From: CAVSWT01 sp963777515
GTDB taxonomy: Bacteria; Bacteroidota; Ignavibacteria; Ignavibacteriales; Ignavibacteriaceae
Assembly (NCBI GenBank): GCA_963777515.1
Contig: CAVZQU010000013.1
Span: 1-64,000, forward strand
Length of the DNA stretch: 64,000 nucleotides
Direction: 5' to 3'
Part shown: positions 47,676 through 56,739 of the stretch, in pieces
Position numbering within the stretch: the first letter of the stretch is position 1
Layout of the letters: every line of letters starts with the position of its first letter
Made by a program: the position numbers and the translations under genes
Notes under the pieces: model-generated
Seen by the model: the letters and a program-made list of their open reading frames with translations, nothing else
Database searches by the model: none
Told to the model about the DNA's origin: nothing

Positions 47676-48126
47676 TCAAATAGTTGAAATTATCATAATA
47701 TTATTAATTTAGCGGTCGGAAGATTTGAAAAGATAATTTTTTACCTTTTTCAATAGAAAAAAAAATCGCCGATTAATTTGCAGGGTAAAAAAATTCGTCA
47801 TATTTTAATGTATTGAAATGTTGAAAGGTCAAAAACTTAATTTTATTCAATAAGTTTTTTAATTATAAGAAATGTGTTTTCTATCAAAAAGTTTTTGAAC
47901 CAGGGAAATTTTTAATTAATAATAAGGTGCATAGGAAGTTATATTGAAAAGAAATTTACTATTTAAATTTTTATGACTCTTTTCTTTAAAAACACTCCGC
48001 ATTTATTCTATGGAATAAATGGCACCACTATTTTATTTTAAATGTTTAACTTCTTAGACCATAATAAAAACAAAACTATATAATTAAATCACCATTAGTG
48101 CTAAAAACCATCATTAAACTTTTTTT
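47676..48126. other. Intergenic region before the outer-membrane cluster
   Basis: About 450 bp of very AT-rich DNA upstream of the cluster beginning at 48137. It probably contains the cluster promoter, but I could not fix one. No dyad, ORF with a ribosome site or RNA gene was recognised. Confidence 0.45.
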
Positions 48127-48132
48127 AGGAGG
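48127..48132 (+). promoter_or_regulatory. Ribosome binding site deciding the start at 48137
   Basis: AGGAGG with four bases to the ATG at 48137-48139. It argues against the GTG at 48098, which would add 13 residues before the lipoprotein signal peptide. Confidence 0.7.
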
Positions 48133-48136
48133 TTAT

Positions 48137-48556
48137 ATGAATAAAGCTTATAAGCTTAAGCTTTTATACATATTTGGTATCAGCTTAATATTTTATCTAG
48201 TCGGTTGTGTGGATACATCTGTAGAGAATATCCCCCAACAATTAACTTACAAGAGCATGGTTAGATTTGTTAACGATGCTGATACAACGGCCACTGTTAA
48301 TATAGATGGCGGCCAGGTTGCTACTTTGGAGTCATCACAGACATCCGGTTACTCTGAAATTAATTCTGGTTCTAGGAATATATCTGCTACATATGCTAGC
48401 GGACCAAACGTTCAGCAAACATTGTCTATGGACACTGATTCTAAAATAACTGTAACTATTATTCAAGATACTTCATATATAGTTCAAGGAGAGGATACAG
48501 TTGGATTTGATCTAGTTCGATCATTTAAGAAAAGCGTTGACGGATATATATTTTGA
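48137..48556 (+). CDS. Small lipoprotein, DUF4397-like
   Basis: 139 aa from ATG 48137. The signal peptide is NKAYKLKLLYIFGISLIFYL, with lipobox LVGC. The body is one Ig-like beta domain: YKSMVRFVNDADTTATVNID, then GGQVATLESSQTSGYSEINS and RNISATYASG. The opening VRFVNDADTTATVNIDG resembles DUF4397 domains, which occur in secreted Bacteroidota proteins next to outer-membrane receptors. It is first in a same-direction cluster with the TonB receptor 70 bases downstream, so a surface accessory role is plausible. No binding residues are recognised. Confidence 0.72.
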   Translation: MNKAYKLKLLYIFGISLIFYLVGCVDTSVENIPQQLTYKSMVRFVNDADTTATVNIDGGQVATLESSQTSGYSEINSGSRNISATYASGPNVQQTLSMDTDSKITVTIIQDTSYIVQGEDTVGFDLVRSFKKSVDGYIF

Positions 48557-48625
48557 AAAACATTGAATTAAATCAAATTTTCTTTTCTGATGAGTTTAAA
48601 AAAATAATAATTTTCGGAGGAAATT

Positions 48626-51600
48626 ATGTTTAAGAAATTTTTTACTGTAACTATACTTTTCCTTCTACTTTTTAGTCTGGATGTGCTTGCACAAACAGGA
48701 AAGATTGTGGGTAAAGTTACAGATAAACAGACAGGAGAGCCATTAATTGGTGCCAATATTATAATTTTAAATACAAACTATGGTGCGGCAACAGATGCCA
48801 ATGGAGATTATCAAATTAATTTGGTTCCTCCCGGGGTTTACTCGATAAGAGCTTCATTTATAGGTTATAAAAGTGTTACTATTGAAAATATTCAAGTAAT
48901 AACCGGGTTAACTCAACAAGTAGATTTTTCAGTTCCTTCTCAAACTATCGCTACTGAAGATATTGTAATAGTATCAAAAAGGCCGTTAATTCAAAAAAGT
49001 TCTACAAACGCAGTTAGAATAGTCGAATCGGCTGATCTTGAAACTTTACCTACTCGTAACCTTAATGTAATAGCTGCATTGCAACCTGGAGTTGTATATC
49101 AAAATAACTTGATCACAATACGAGGCAGTAGGCCGGATGAAACCGGATATGTATTGGAAGGTGCTGATGTTAAGAATATGCTTGATAGAACTGGTGGTTC
49201 GCTGGTAACTGTTACCCCGGATGCAGTTCAGGAAATTCTAATTCAGGCTGGCGGATACAATGCAGAATTTGGTAATGCCAATGCAGGTATTATTCAGTCT
49301 AACTTGAAAACAGGTAAAGATAATTATAATATTTCTTTAAGAACTGAAACAGATGATTTTGGAAATTATCCTGGTGATAAGTTTTTAAATACTTATTCTT
49401 ACGGATATTCTGATTATGTGCTTACTTTAAGCGGTCCGCTTTTAACAAATAAAGTTAAAGTATTTCTATCCGGTGAAAATAATTTTGTGAGGGATTTTAA
49501 TCCTATGTTCTTTGAAGGTAATCCTACAGCTTATAGTGACGGAGCTTTATTTGATACAACAAAAGTATTTGATACAGGGTTTTTCGGTGGAAATACAAGC
49601 GATTCACAAATTCTATCATGGAACGGTGGAAATATACCAGGGAATATGCAGAATCGATATACTCTATCAGGTACTGCTTTAGCAGATTTGAAACCTTTAA
49701 TTCTTAAATTTTCAGGTGATTTTTCTTGGCAGCGTACAAGATTTAATTATCAAAACATAATTAACCTTTTTAATCAAGAAAGATTACCGTTAACTGATAG
49801 GTCGAATTTATTATTAAACCTAAAAGGTACCTATCTTGTGAGCGATAAAATTTTTGTTGAAGGTATTGTGAATTATGTTGATCAAAGACGTAAAACTTAT
49901 GATCCGACATTCAAAGATGATTTGCTTGCTTACAGCGACAGTTTACAAGCTGCAAAATATGGATGGACTAATTCAAGCTATACGTCTCAACCAGAGCCTT
50001 ATGATTTTTATGGATTCCCTTTCTTGCGCCCTGGAACATTAATTGTCGGTGATCCTATTATAGGTACCATTGGTGGTAACTTTGGGCAAATATCATATAC
50101 AAAAGATAATAATAATTATATCGGCGGTTCTTTAGCTTTAACAGCACAAATGAGCAAGCATGATGTAAAAGTCGGTGGATCACTACAGCGATGGACAGTA
50201 AGACGTTATAGAGTTGGTTCTATGCCTTCTCTTTTATCAAATATTAGATTGAATCCGGATAATGTTAGAAGTAATGCTGACTTTATTGCTTTCCTTCAAA
50301 ACACACAATACTCTATTTTTAATAATTACGGGTATGACTTATTTGGTGATAAAATAGAATCCGGGCCTTATGCTCCAAAACATCCTTTATTTATATCTGG
50401 ATACGTTCAGGATAAATTCGAAACTGAAGATATTATAATTAACGCTGGTTTGCGTTTTGACTATATGAATATGGACAGTTATGCTTTTGCAGATCCGACA
50501 AATCCAACTTATGATGCTGTTACCCATTTACCGCATCTTTCTGATAAAAAGACAACATATCAGTTTGTTAGCCCTCGTTTGGGATTTTCATTCCCGGTAA
50601 CAGATCAAACAGTTTTCCACATGCAATATGGAAAATTTGTTCAGTCTCCTAGTCTTGATGTTGCTTATAGAGGAGCGCATCAGGCAGCTACACAACTTAT
50701 TGGCGGTTTTGCTTTCCAGGACCCGATTGCGTACAACCCTGAACCAATTAAAACTACTCAATATGAAATTGGTTTCTCACAGCAATTTGCAGATTTTGCA
50801 GCATTTGATATTACTGCGTTTTATAAAGATATAAATGGGCAGTTGGTTTATGCTTTTCAACCTGTTGTAGCTGGAGCTCAGGTAGGCCGTTATCCTGTTT
50901 ATCTTAATCAAGACTTTTCTAAAACCAAAGGGTTGGAATTAAGCTTGAAAATTAGAAGAGTACAAAGAGTTAGAGCTGAAATTAATTATACTTATTCTGA
51001 TTCAAGAGGAACAAACTCATTTGCAGCAAGTGCATTTGGATCTGTACAAACCAGCTCCGGTGTCCCAACAGTGATTATTCCTTTAGATTATGATCAAACC
51101 CATAGAGGTTCAATCTCCTTAGATTACCGTTTTAACAAAGATGATGGTGGCCCAGTACTTTCACAATTAGGAGTAAATCTTCTCTTTACTTTTAACAGTG
51201 GTCATCCATATACTCTAGCACAGCCAACAAGTCTTGGCCAAAATTCTGCATGGACTGGCGGAGTAATAGCTGGTGATACAAGGCAGCGGAAACCTGCTGA
51301 GCCTATGAATTCATCTTCAACACCATGGGTATATAGTCTTGATTTAAGACTAGATAAAACTGTTCCTATTGCAAATTTAGATTGTAACTTTTATGTGTAT
51401 GTCCAGAATTTACTTAATACTAAAAATGTAATTAATGTTTATGACCAAACCGGGAATGCTTATGATGATGGGTTCTTGTCATCCGGTGACGCCTCTACTA
51501 TTATTTCTGGTTCAAGGTATACACAAAGATTTGCCGATTTGTATACTGCCTTAAATTTAGTTAATAGGCAGAATTTTATTGATGCTAAAGGATTTGATAC

Positions 51601-51655
51601 ATTTAGCACTCCAAGGCAGATTATTGCCGGTGTTTTTGTTACTCTTGATTTTTAA
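48626..51655 (+). CDS. TonB-dependent receptor with carboxypeptidase-like N-terminal domain
   Basis: 1009 aa. The signal peptide MFKKFFTVTILFLLLFSLDV ends near LAQ. CarboxypepD_reg-like domain at about 25-105 (GKVTDKQTGEPLIGANIIIL, PPGVYSIRASFIGYKSV). The plug is at about 120-225 (ALQPGVVYQNNLITIRGSRP, YNAEFGNANAGIIQSNLKTG). The 22-strand-type barrel ends in VFVTLDF with the C-terminal Phe. It lacks the GG-rich TonB box seen in proteobacteria, as is usual in this group. GGAGGAAATT precedes the ATG. It is closely similar over the plug to the truncated receptor at 61741, so the two are paralogues. It opens the outer-membrane cluster with a secreted protein and a PorV-like protein downstream. 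Confidence 0.93.
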   Translation: MFKKFFTVTILFLLLFSLDVLAQTGKIVGKVTDKQTGEPLIGANIIILNTNYGAATDANGDYQINLVPPGVYSIRASFIGYKSVTIENIQVITGLTQQVDFSVPSQTIATEDIVIVSKRPLIQKSSTNAVRIVESADLETLPTRNLNVIAALQPGVVYQNNLITIRGSRPDETGYVLEGADVKNMLDRTGGSLVTVTPDAVQEILIQAGGYNAEFGNANAGIIQSNLKTGKDNYNISLRTETDDFGNYPGDKFLNTYSYGYSDYVLTLSGPLLTNKVKVFLSGENNFVRDFNPMFFEGNPTAYSDGALFDTTKVFDTGFFGGNTSDSQILSWNGGNIPGNMQNRYTLSGTALADLKPLILKFSGDFSWQRTRFNYQNIINLFNQERLPLTDRSNLLLNLKGTYLVSDKIFVEGIVNYVDQRRKTYDPTFKDDLLAYSDSLQAAKYGWTNSSYTSQPEPYDFYGFPFLRPGTLIVGDPIIGTIGGNFGQISYTKDNNNYIGGSLALTAQMSKHDVKVGGSLQRWTVRRYRVGSMPSLLSNIRLNPDNVRSNADFIAFLQNTQYSIFNNYGYDLFGDKIESGPYAPKHPLFISGYVQDKFETEDIIINAGLRFDYMNMDSYAFADPTNPTYDAVTHLPHLSDKKTTYQFVSPRLGFSFPVTDQTVFHMQYGKFVQSPSLDVAYRGAHQAATQLIGGFAFQDPIAYNPEPIKTTQYEIGFSQQFADFAAFDITAFYKDINGQLVYAFQPVVAGAQVGRYPVYLNQDFSKTKGLELSLKIRRVQRVRAEINYTYSDSRGTNSFAASAFGSVQTSSGVPTVIIPLDYDQTHRGSISLDYRFNKDDGGPVLSQLGVNLLFTFNSGHPYTLAQPTSLGQNSAWTGGVIAGDTRQRKPAEPMNSSSTPWVYSLDLRLDKTVPIANLDCNFYVYVQNLLNTKNVINVYDQTGNAYDDGFLSSGDASTIISGSRYTQRFADLYTALNLVNRQNFIDAKGFDTFSTPRQIIAGVFVTLDF

Positions 51656-51721
51656 TAGTAACATAAATTTGTGAAAAATAAAAATATAAAGTTAAAAGCC
51701 TATTAAACTGGAGGTTTTAAT

Positions 51722-54700
51722 ATGATTAGATTTAATAAACATAACTTATCCTTAAAACTATGGATGAGTTCAATGCTGGTTCTGTTATTCTTTTTGGCGG
51801 CTCCTTTTAATACATATTCAAAGGAGAACCCAAAAGATAAGAACAACAAAAAAATACAGAAGCCCGCTAGTGTACAGGATGATCCGCAAACTACCTTAAT
51901 GGACATAAATAATATTACCACCTTTACGCAAGATAATGGATTTCACAATTCATTGTACGGAGGAAGTTGGAGCGATGCATTCCCTAAAGGAACTGCCGGC
52001 GGTATATATCAGGAAGGTATACTTTGGGGTGGCTTGGTGAACGATGGCGGGTCTCCAACTCTAAGAGTGGGCGGTAATACATATTTTAATGGTACTGAAG
52101 CAATAGATAGAGTGTATAGGGTTAGGCCTGATTATAAAACTGCTGATTTAACTAATGATGCTGCAAATTTTTACTATTATCAAAATTACCCATTAGATCA
52201 ATCACAGGTTACTGATGGAGATATTTCTTCTATACGGGCACAATATGAAAAAGATTGGATGGAATGGCCTGCAGATAAAGGTGCTCCTTATGAAGACGTA
52301 AATGATGATGGGATTTATGAGCCGGATACAGATATACCTGGTATTCCCGGTGCATCACAAACTATTTGGATACACTATAATGATGCAATTGCACCAAATG
52401 CTTATGGTACAACTGCTATAGGACTTGAAGTACAGGAAACATATTGGGCTTATTCTGTTTCTAATCCATTGAGTAATGTTATATTTAAGAAAGTTGACGT
52501 TGTGTATAAGGGTACTGAAAACGCACCTTCAAATGCTACAATAGATGATTTTTATTTAGTACAATGGGCAGACCCTGATATTGGTCAATATACAGATGAC
52601 TTTGCCGGTTGCGATACTTCTTTAAACTTAGGATATTCATATAGTTCGTCAACACAGGATGCAGTTTATCAAAGTGTAGGTCTTGCACCTGCTGCATTAG
52701 GATATGACTTCTTACAGGGTGTTGCACAGTATTCTGGAAATATGAATGACAGTGCAATTGTTAATCTTAAATGGAGAAAAGGATATAAATATGTTAACTC
52801 AAAACCTCTAACAACATTTACTTATTTTGCTGCTGGCGGTGCTTGGGGAGATCCTACCGGACAAGATCCTGAAGGTACGCCACAATGGTATAACCTGATG
52901 CGAGGATTTTTACCTAGGCCTCAATATCCAGCTAGCTCTCCTTTCCCGGGAAATGTAGGCGGTACTTCAACGGGCGGTGTTGGCACTTATCTTTTAAGTG
53001 GTGATCCAATTACTAGAACCGGTTTTATTGATGGTATTGCAGAGGGGCCTGGTGATAGAAGAATTGTTAATATAACTGGTCCTTTTAACATGGCAAAAGG
53101 CGATACTGCAGAAATAGTAGTTGCTACAATTGGAGGAATAGGCAGCACTAACTTAAGTAGTGTATCGGTGCTTAAGTTTAACGATATATTTGCACAATAC
53201 GCTTATGATCAATTATTTGATCTTCCTAATTTTACTAAGCCTGTTGTTAGCTTTACACAGCAAGATCAAGAAATAATATTGAATTGGGACAATGCCACTG
53301 CAACTTCATTAGAGCTTTCTGCACCTAAAGGATATGCTTTTCAAGGATATAATGTTTACCAATATCCCGACGCCTCATTCAATTTAAAACAAGCTGTTAA
53401 AGTTGCTACCTTTGATAAAAAAGATAATGTTACAACTATTTTCGACAATCAGTTTGATGAAGCATCCGGGTTGGTTCTTAACTTGCCTGTACAACAAGGT
53501 ACGGATATAGGGCTTCAGAGATATATTGATTTAACTAAAGATTACATTAGAAATAAGCCATTGAGAAATGGCCAGGAATATTATTTTGGAGTTACTGCTT
53601 ATGGCTATAATCCTGATACTTCAGGAACCCTACCTTTTAAAGCTTTGGAATCTACACCGGAACAAGTTACCGTTGTGCCACAACTGCCAACACCTGGTAT
53701 CACTTACAGTGAAAAAACAGGAAATGATATAGATGTTACACACTCAGCAGGTCTTGCAGATGGTAGCCCCGCAGTTACTATAGTAGATCCTGCAAAAACA
53801 ACAGGCCATGATTATCAGGTTTATTTTACTGATAGACAGGAAATAAGAAATCAAGCGGGGGATTGGATTCCGGCGTCAACCTCAACAAGCTTAAAGAAAG
53901 CTGATACCTTAAGCAGCGCATCTCTTGATATTTCAGCAGTATATGGGCCGCAAGCTGGCACGTATCAATTAAACTTTTCATTAAGTTATGACTCTCCGGA
54001 TTTTGATTGGGTTGATGGTCTGCTTATTACATTCCCTTCAGGGACACAAGTACTTGAAGCAGGTAATTTTGAAAGTGGGAATGGGACAGTAGCACCATTG
54101 ATTGTCGGTAATAAAGTGCTCTTAGGAGATTCTTCCAGGTCTGCAAATGGAGTATTTACCGGCGGTGAAGAATGGAGTATGATAGTAAAAGCTAGTGTCC
54201 CTATGAATGTAAATTGGAAGGTATATGATGATGGTTATGGTGGAGGTCCTGTTGATTTCGTGGGTATTACACAGGTTACAGAAGTTGGCGTAGCCCAGCG
54301 ACTAGCTAAATATTGGAATCTTAAAGATGTTTCAACAGGTGAAGTGAAACTGCAAAATAGGTCCGAGATTAATGGAACTGATTTATATCCGCGTAGGAGT
54401 GATATACCAACAGATCTTGGTATAAATGCCTCCCCAGTTGTGGACGGATACCAAATTGACCTGGATATTGGATATGCTGCACCAATTGTTCCATTCTCAT
54501 ATAGCATACAAACTGATGCAGGTTCCGTGATTAGAACGGGTAGTTCTGCTAGTGAAACAAGAACAATATTTGCTAATTATACGCTTTATGGTTTACCCAC
54601 AAGTTGGGCAGCAGATGGTTTTGGTTTTGGAACAACTGAAATAAATAAACTTCAGCAAGATTACGAAATAAGGTATACCGGGGTTATTCGTGATACAGTT

Positions 54701-55501
54701 ATAAATGGAAGAAATATAAAATATGTTGCAAGTGGCGGTCAGATGGCTACAATATTTTCAACAGTATTAGGTTCTGCTGGCTTAGCTGATCATCCAATGA
54801 ATCCAAACCCAGGTACAGCGGCTCCATTTTTAATTAGGGTCCCATTTGAAGTATGGAATAAAGATACTCAAAAACAAGTTAACTTAATGTTTAGAGATCG
54901 TGAACAAGATTTAGCTGCAGATCCTTTCAATGCTTGGAATCCTGACAATAGAAACTATTTAGTTATTGTTAATACAGATTATGACCCTACGCATGTATTT
55001 TCTACAACTGATCCAGCTGCTGTAAGTGATGCCACATGGATTATTGTTATATACTCAACTCATTTGGCATTAGGTGATGTAGTGACTATATCATATGCAA
55101 ACCCTGTTCAAATTGGGGTTGATACCTATGATTTTAATGTACCTACAGCAACAACTTATTCGGCTGATGAAGCTAAGAATGATGTAAATAAAATAAATGT
55201 ATTTCCTAATCCATATTATGGTACACAGAATAGGGAAACTACTAGAGAAGGTAAATATATAACCTTCAGCCATTTACCTGATAGAGCAACTATTAGAATA
55301 TTCGATTTATCTGGTGTTTTAGTTAGGACCATAGAAAAGAATGATCCTTCACAATTCACTCAATGGAATCTGCAAAACAATAGTAACTATCCCGTAGCAA
55401 GTGGCGTATACATTGCATACATAGATATGCCTGATTTAGGAACAACAAAAGTGTTAAAACTGGCTATTATCCAGGAACAACAAATACTTAGAGTTTATTG
55501 A
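51722..55501 (+). CDS. Large secreted protein with FN3-like region and variant T9SS-type C-terminus
   Basis: 1259 aa. N-terminal hydrophobic signal (LWMSSMLVLLFFLAAPFNTY). Residues about 45-470 form a region with the recurrent theme of records in time (AYEDVNDDGIYEPDTDIPGI-like calcium-type acidic loop, AYSVSNPLSNVIFKKVDVVY). An FN3-like domain follows (PVVSFTQQDQEIILNWDNAT, GYAFQGYNVYQYPD). The C-terminus VFPNPYYGTQNRETTREGKY, RIFDLSGVLVRTIEKNDPSQ and SGVYIAYIDMPDLGTTKV is homologous to the type-A sorting domain but has PNPYYG in place of NPFNP. Its SD is GGAGG. It lies between the TonB receptor and the PorV-like gene, which suits a T9SS-exported surface protein. Start is at ATG 51722. No enzyme motif is seen. 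Confidence 0.82.
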   Translation: MIRFNKHNLSLKLWMSSMLVLLFFLAAPFNTYSKENPKDKNNKKIQKPASVQDDPQTTLMDINNITTFTQDNGFHNSLYGGSWSDAFPKGTAGGIYQEGILWGGLVNDGGSPTLRVGGNTYFNGTEAIDRVYRVRPDYKTADLTNDAANFYYYQNYPLDQSQVTDGDISSIRAQYEKDWMEWPADKGAPYEDVNDDGIYEPDTDIPGIPGASQTIWIHYNDAIAPNAYGTTAIGLEVQETYWAYSVSNPLSNVIFKKVDVVYKGTENAPSNATIDDFYLVQWADPDIGQYTDDFAGCDTSLNLGYSYSSSTQDAVYQSVGLAPAALGYDFLQGVAQYSGNMNDSAIVNLKWRKGYKYVNSKPLTTFTYFAAGGAWGDPTGQDPEGTPQWYNLMRGFLPRPQYPASSPFPGNVGGTSTGGVGTYLLSGDPITRTGFIDGIAEGPGDRRIVNITGPFNMAKGDTAEIVVATIGGIGSTNLSSVSVLKFNDIFAQYAYDQLFDLPNFTKPVVSFTQQDQEIILNWDNATATSLELSAPKGYAFQGYNVYQYPDASFNLKQAVKVATFDKKDNVTTIFDNQFDEASGLVLNLPVQQGTDIGLQRYIDLTKDYIRNKPLRNGQEYYFGVTAYGYNPDTSGTLPFKALESTPEQVTVVPQLPTPGITYSEKTGNDIDVTHSAGLADGSPAVTIVDPAKTTGHDYQVYFTDRQEIRNQAGDWIPASTSTSLKKADTLSSASLDISAVYGPQAGTYQLNFSLSYDSPDFDWVDGLLITFPSGTQVLEAGNFESGNGTVAPLIVGNKVLLGDSSRSANGVFTGGEEWSMIVKASVPMNVNWKVYDDGYGGGPVDFVGITQVTEVGVAQRLAKYWNLKDVSTGEVKLQNRSEINGTDLYPRRSDIPTDLGINASPVVDGYQIDLDIGYAAPIVPFSYSIQTDAGSVIRTGSSASETRTIFANYTLYGLPTSWAADGFGFGTTEINKLQQDYEIRYTGVIRDTVINGRNIKYVASGGQMATIFSTVLGSAGLADHPMNPNPGTAAPFLIRVPFEVWNKDTQKQVNLMFRDREQDLAADPFNAWNPDNRNYLVIVNTDYDPTHVFSTTDPAAVSDATWIIVIYSTHLALGDVVTISYANPVQIGVDTYDFNVPTATTYSADEAKNDVNKINVFPNPYYGTQNRETTREGKYITFSHLPDRATIRIFDLSGVLVRTIEKNDPSQFTQWNLQNNSNYPVASGVYIAYIDMPDLGTTKVLKLAIIQEQQILRVY

Positions 55502-55508
55502 TTTTGGA

Positions 55509-55535
55509 GGCAATCCTGATTAGTTCAGGATTGCC
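55509..55535 (+). repeat. Hairpin between the 1259-aa gene and the PorV-like gene
   Basis: GGCAATCCTGA pairs perfectly with TCAGGATTGCC around a 5-base loop. There is no T-run, and the next ribosome site is 24 bases on. It may be a processing or attenuation hairpin that sets the ratio of the two products. Confidence 0.6.
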
Positions 55536-55558
55536 TGCTAAAAATTTTATATATAATT

Positions 55559-55564
55559 GGAGGA
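55559..55564 (+). promoter_or_regulatory. Ribosome binding site deciding the start at 55569
   Basis: GGAGGA followed by AATT and ATG at 55569. The same GGAGGAAATTATG leader precedes 48626. It favours ATG 55569 over the in-frame TTG at 55557. Confidence 0.7.
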
Positions 55565-55568
55565 AATT

Positions 55569-56609
55569 ATGAGTTATTTAAATAAATTTCTTTTTTTACT
55601 GACTGTATTTATTTGTGCTGCTGGTGTAATATTTGGCCAGGGTGGACAAGATAGGGCAGGTACTGCTGCAGCACCAGAATTGAGGATTCCTATTGGAGCT
55701 CAATACTTAGCACAAGGCGGAGCTCCTGTTGCTACTGCAACCGGCCTAGAAGCTATTTATTGGAATCCTGCAGGAGTCTTTCTAAAAGATGAAGATGCCA
55801 ATGCTTTATTTTCTTATAGACAATATATAGCTGATATGAATATGAGTTATGCGGCTGTAAGTGGAAACTTCGGTGATCTGGGAACATTAGCTATATCATT
55901 TAGGGATTTGAACATAGGTGATATAAACGTTACGACATTAGATCAACCGGACGGTACCGGTGAAATTATAAGTCCAACTTATTTTGTTCTTGGACTTACA
56001 TATTCAAGGCTGTTATCAGATAGAGTATCTATTGGTGCTACCATCAATTTATTAAATGAAAGCTGGACAGGCGTAAGTGCTTCAGGTTATAGCTTTGATG
56101 CCGGTGTTCAATATAAAAATCTCTTTACAAACGGACTTTCTTTAGGCGTTGTTGTTAAAAACTTAGGCGGCGCTTTAACATTCGGAGGTTCCGGTTTATT
56201 TGTACAAGCTCAAGATCCTAATAGTGCAAGAGGTTTAACTTTCTATCAAATTTCAGCAGCATCATTTGAACTCCCTTCTGAAATTTCTTTAGGACTATCA
56301 TATACCCGTGCACTTGATGAAGAGAATAACATATCAGTATCCGGTGCTTTTGTTAATAACAACTTTGCGTTTGATGATTATAAAGTTGGATTAGAATATT
56401 CTTACAAAAATATAGCTTTCTTAAGAGGTGGATATTTGTTCTCTCCTCAATCTACATCAGATCGTGCTAATATATGGCAGGATTATTCTTTAGGTGTTGG
56501 TTTGAATTTCAAACAATTTACAGATATGGATATTTCTTTAGATTATGCCTACACCCCTGTAAAATATTTTGATGCAAACAATACATTTTCTATTAGAATG
56601 GGTTTTTAA
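55569..56609 (+). CDS. PorV/PorQ-family outer-membrane protein
   Basis: 346 aa from ATG 55569. Signal peptide SYLNKFLFLLTVFICAAGVI then FGQ. The mature start AGTAAAPELRIPIGAQYLAQ then GGAPVATATGLEAIYWNPAG is the signature of PorV/PorQ (UPF0164) proteins, with an N-terminal WNPAG loop. The rest is a FadL-like barrel of alternating strands ending FDANNTFSIRMGF. PorV binds the sorting domains of T9SS cargo and shuttles them from the translocon to the attachment complex. PorQ has a related role. Several PorV-like paralogues are common per genome. Its place directly after the large T9SS-type protein suggests dedicated handling of that cargo, which is inference. Confidence 0.87.
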   Translation: MSYLNKFLFLLTVFICAAGVIFGQGGQDRAGTAAAPELRIPIGAQYLAQGGAPVATATGLEAIYWNPAGVFLKDEDANALFSYRQYIADMNMSYAAVSGNFGDLGTLAISFRDLNIGDINVTTLDQPDGTGEIISPTYFVLGLTYSRLLSDRVSIGATINLLNESWTGVSASGYSFDAGVQYKNLFTNGLSLGVVVKNLGGALTFGGSGLFVQAQDPNSARGLTFYQISAASFELPSEISLGLSYTRALDEENNISVSGAFVNNNFAFDDYKVGLEYSYKNIAFLRGGYLFSPQSTSDRANIWQDYSLGVGLNFKQFTDMDISLDYAYTPVKYFDANNTFSIRMGF

Positions 56610-56631
56610 GACCTTAAGTTTAAAATTTTTA

Positions 56632-56671
56632 AAGTGCGGTTTTTCGAATAGACTAACCGCACTTCTTATTT
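56632..56671 (+). terminator. Rho-independent terminator after the PorV-like gene
   Basis: AAGTGCGGT pairs with ACCGCACTT around a 14-base loop, followed by CTTATTTT. It lies 22 bases past the stop and separates the first half of the cluster from the second receptor gene. Confidence 0.8.
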
Positions 56672-56739
56672 TAAACCTTGCTTATTTATAGAAAATATGA
56701 TATTTAGAATAATAATTTCTGCAAATTTAAGGGAATAAA

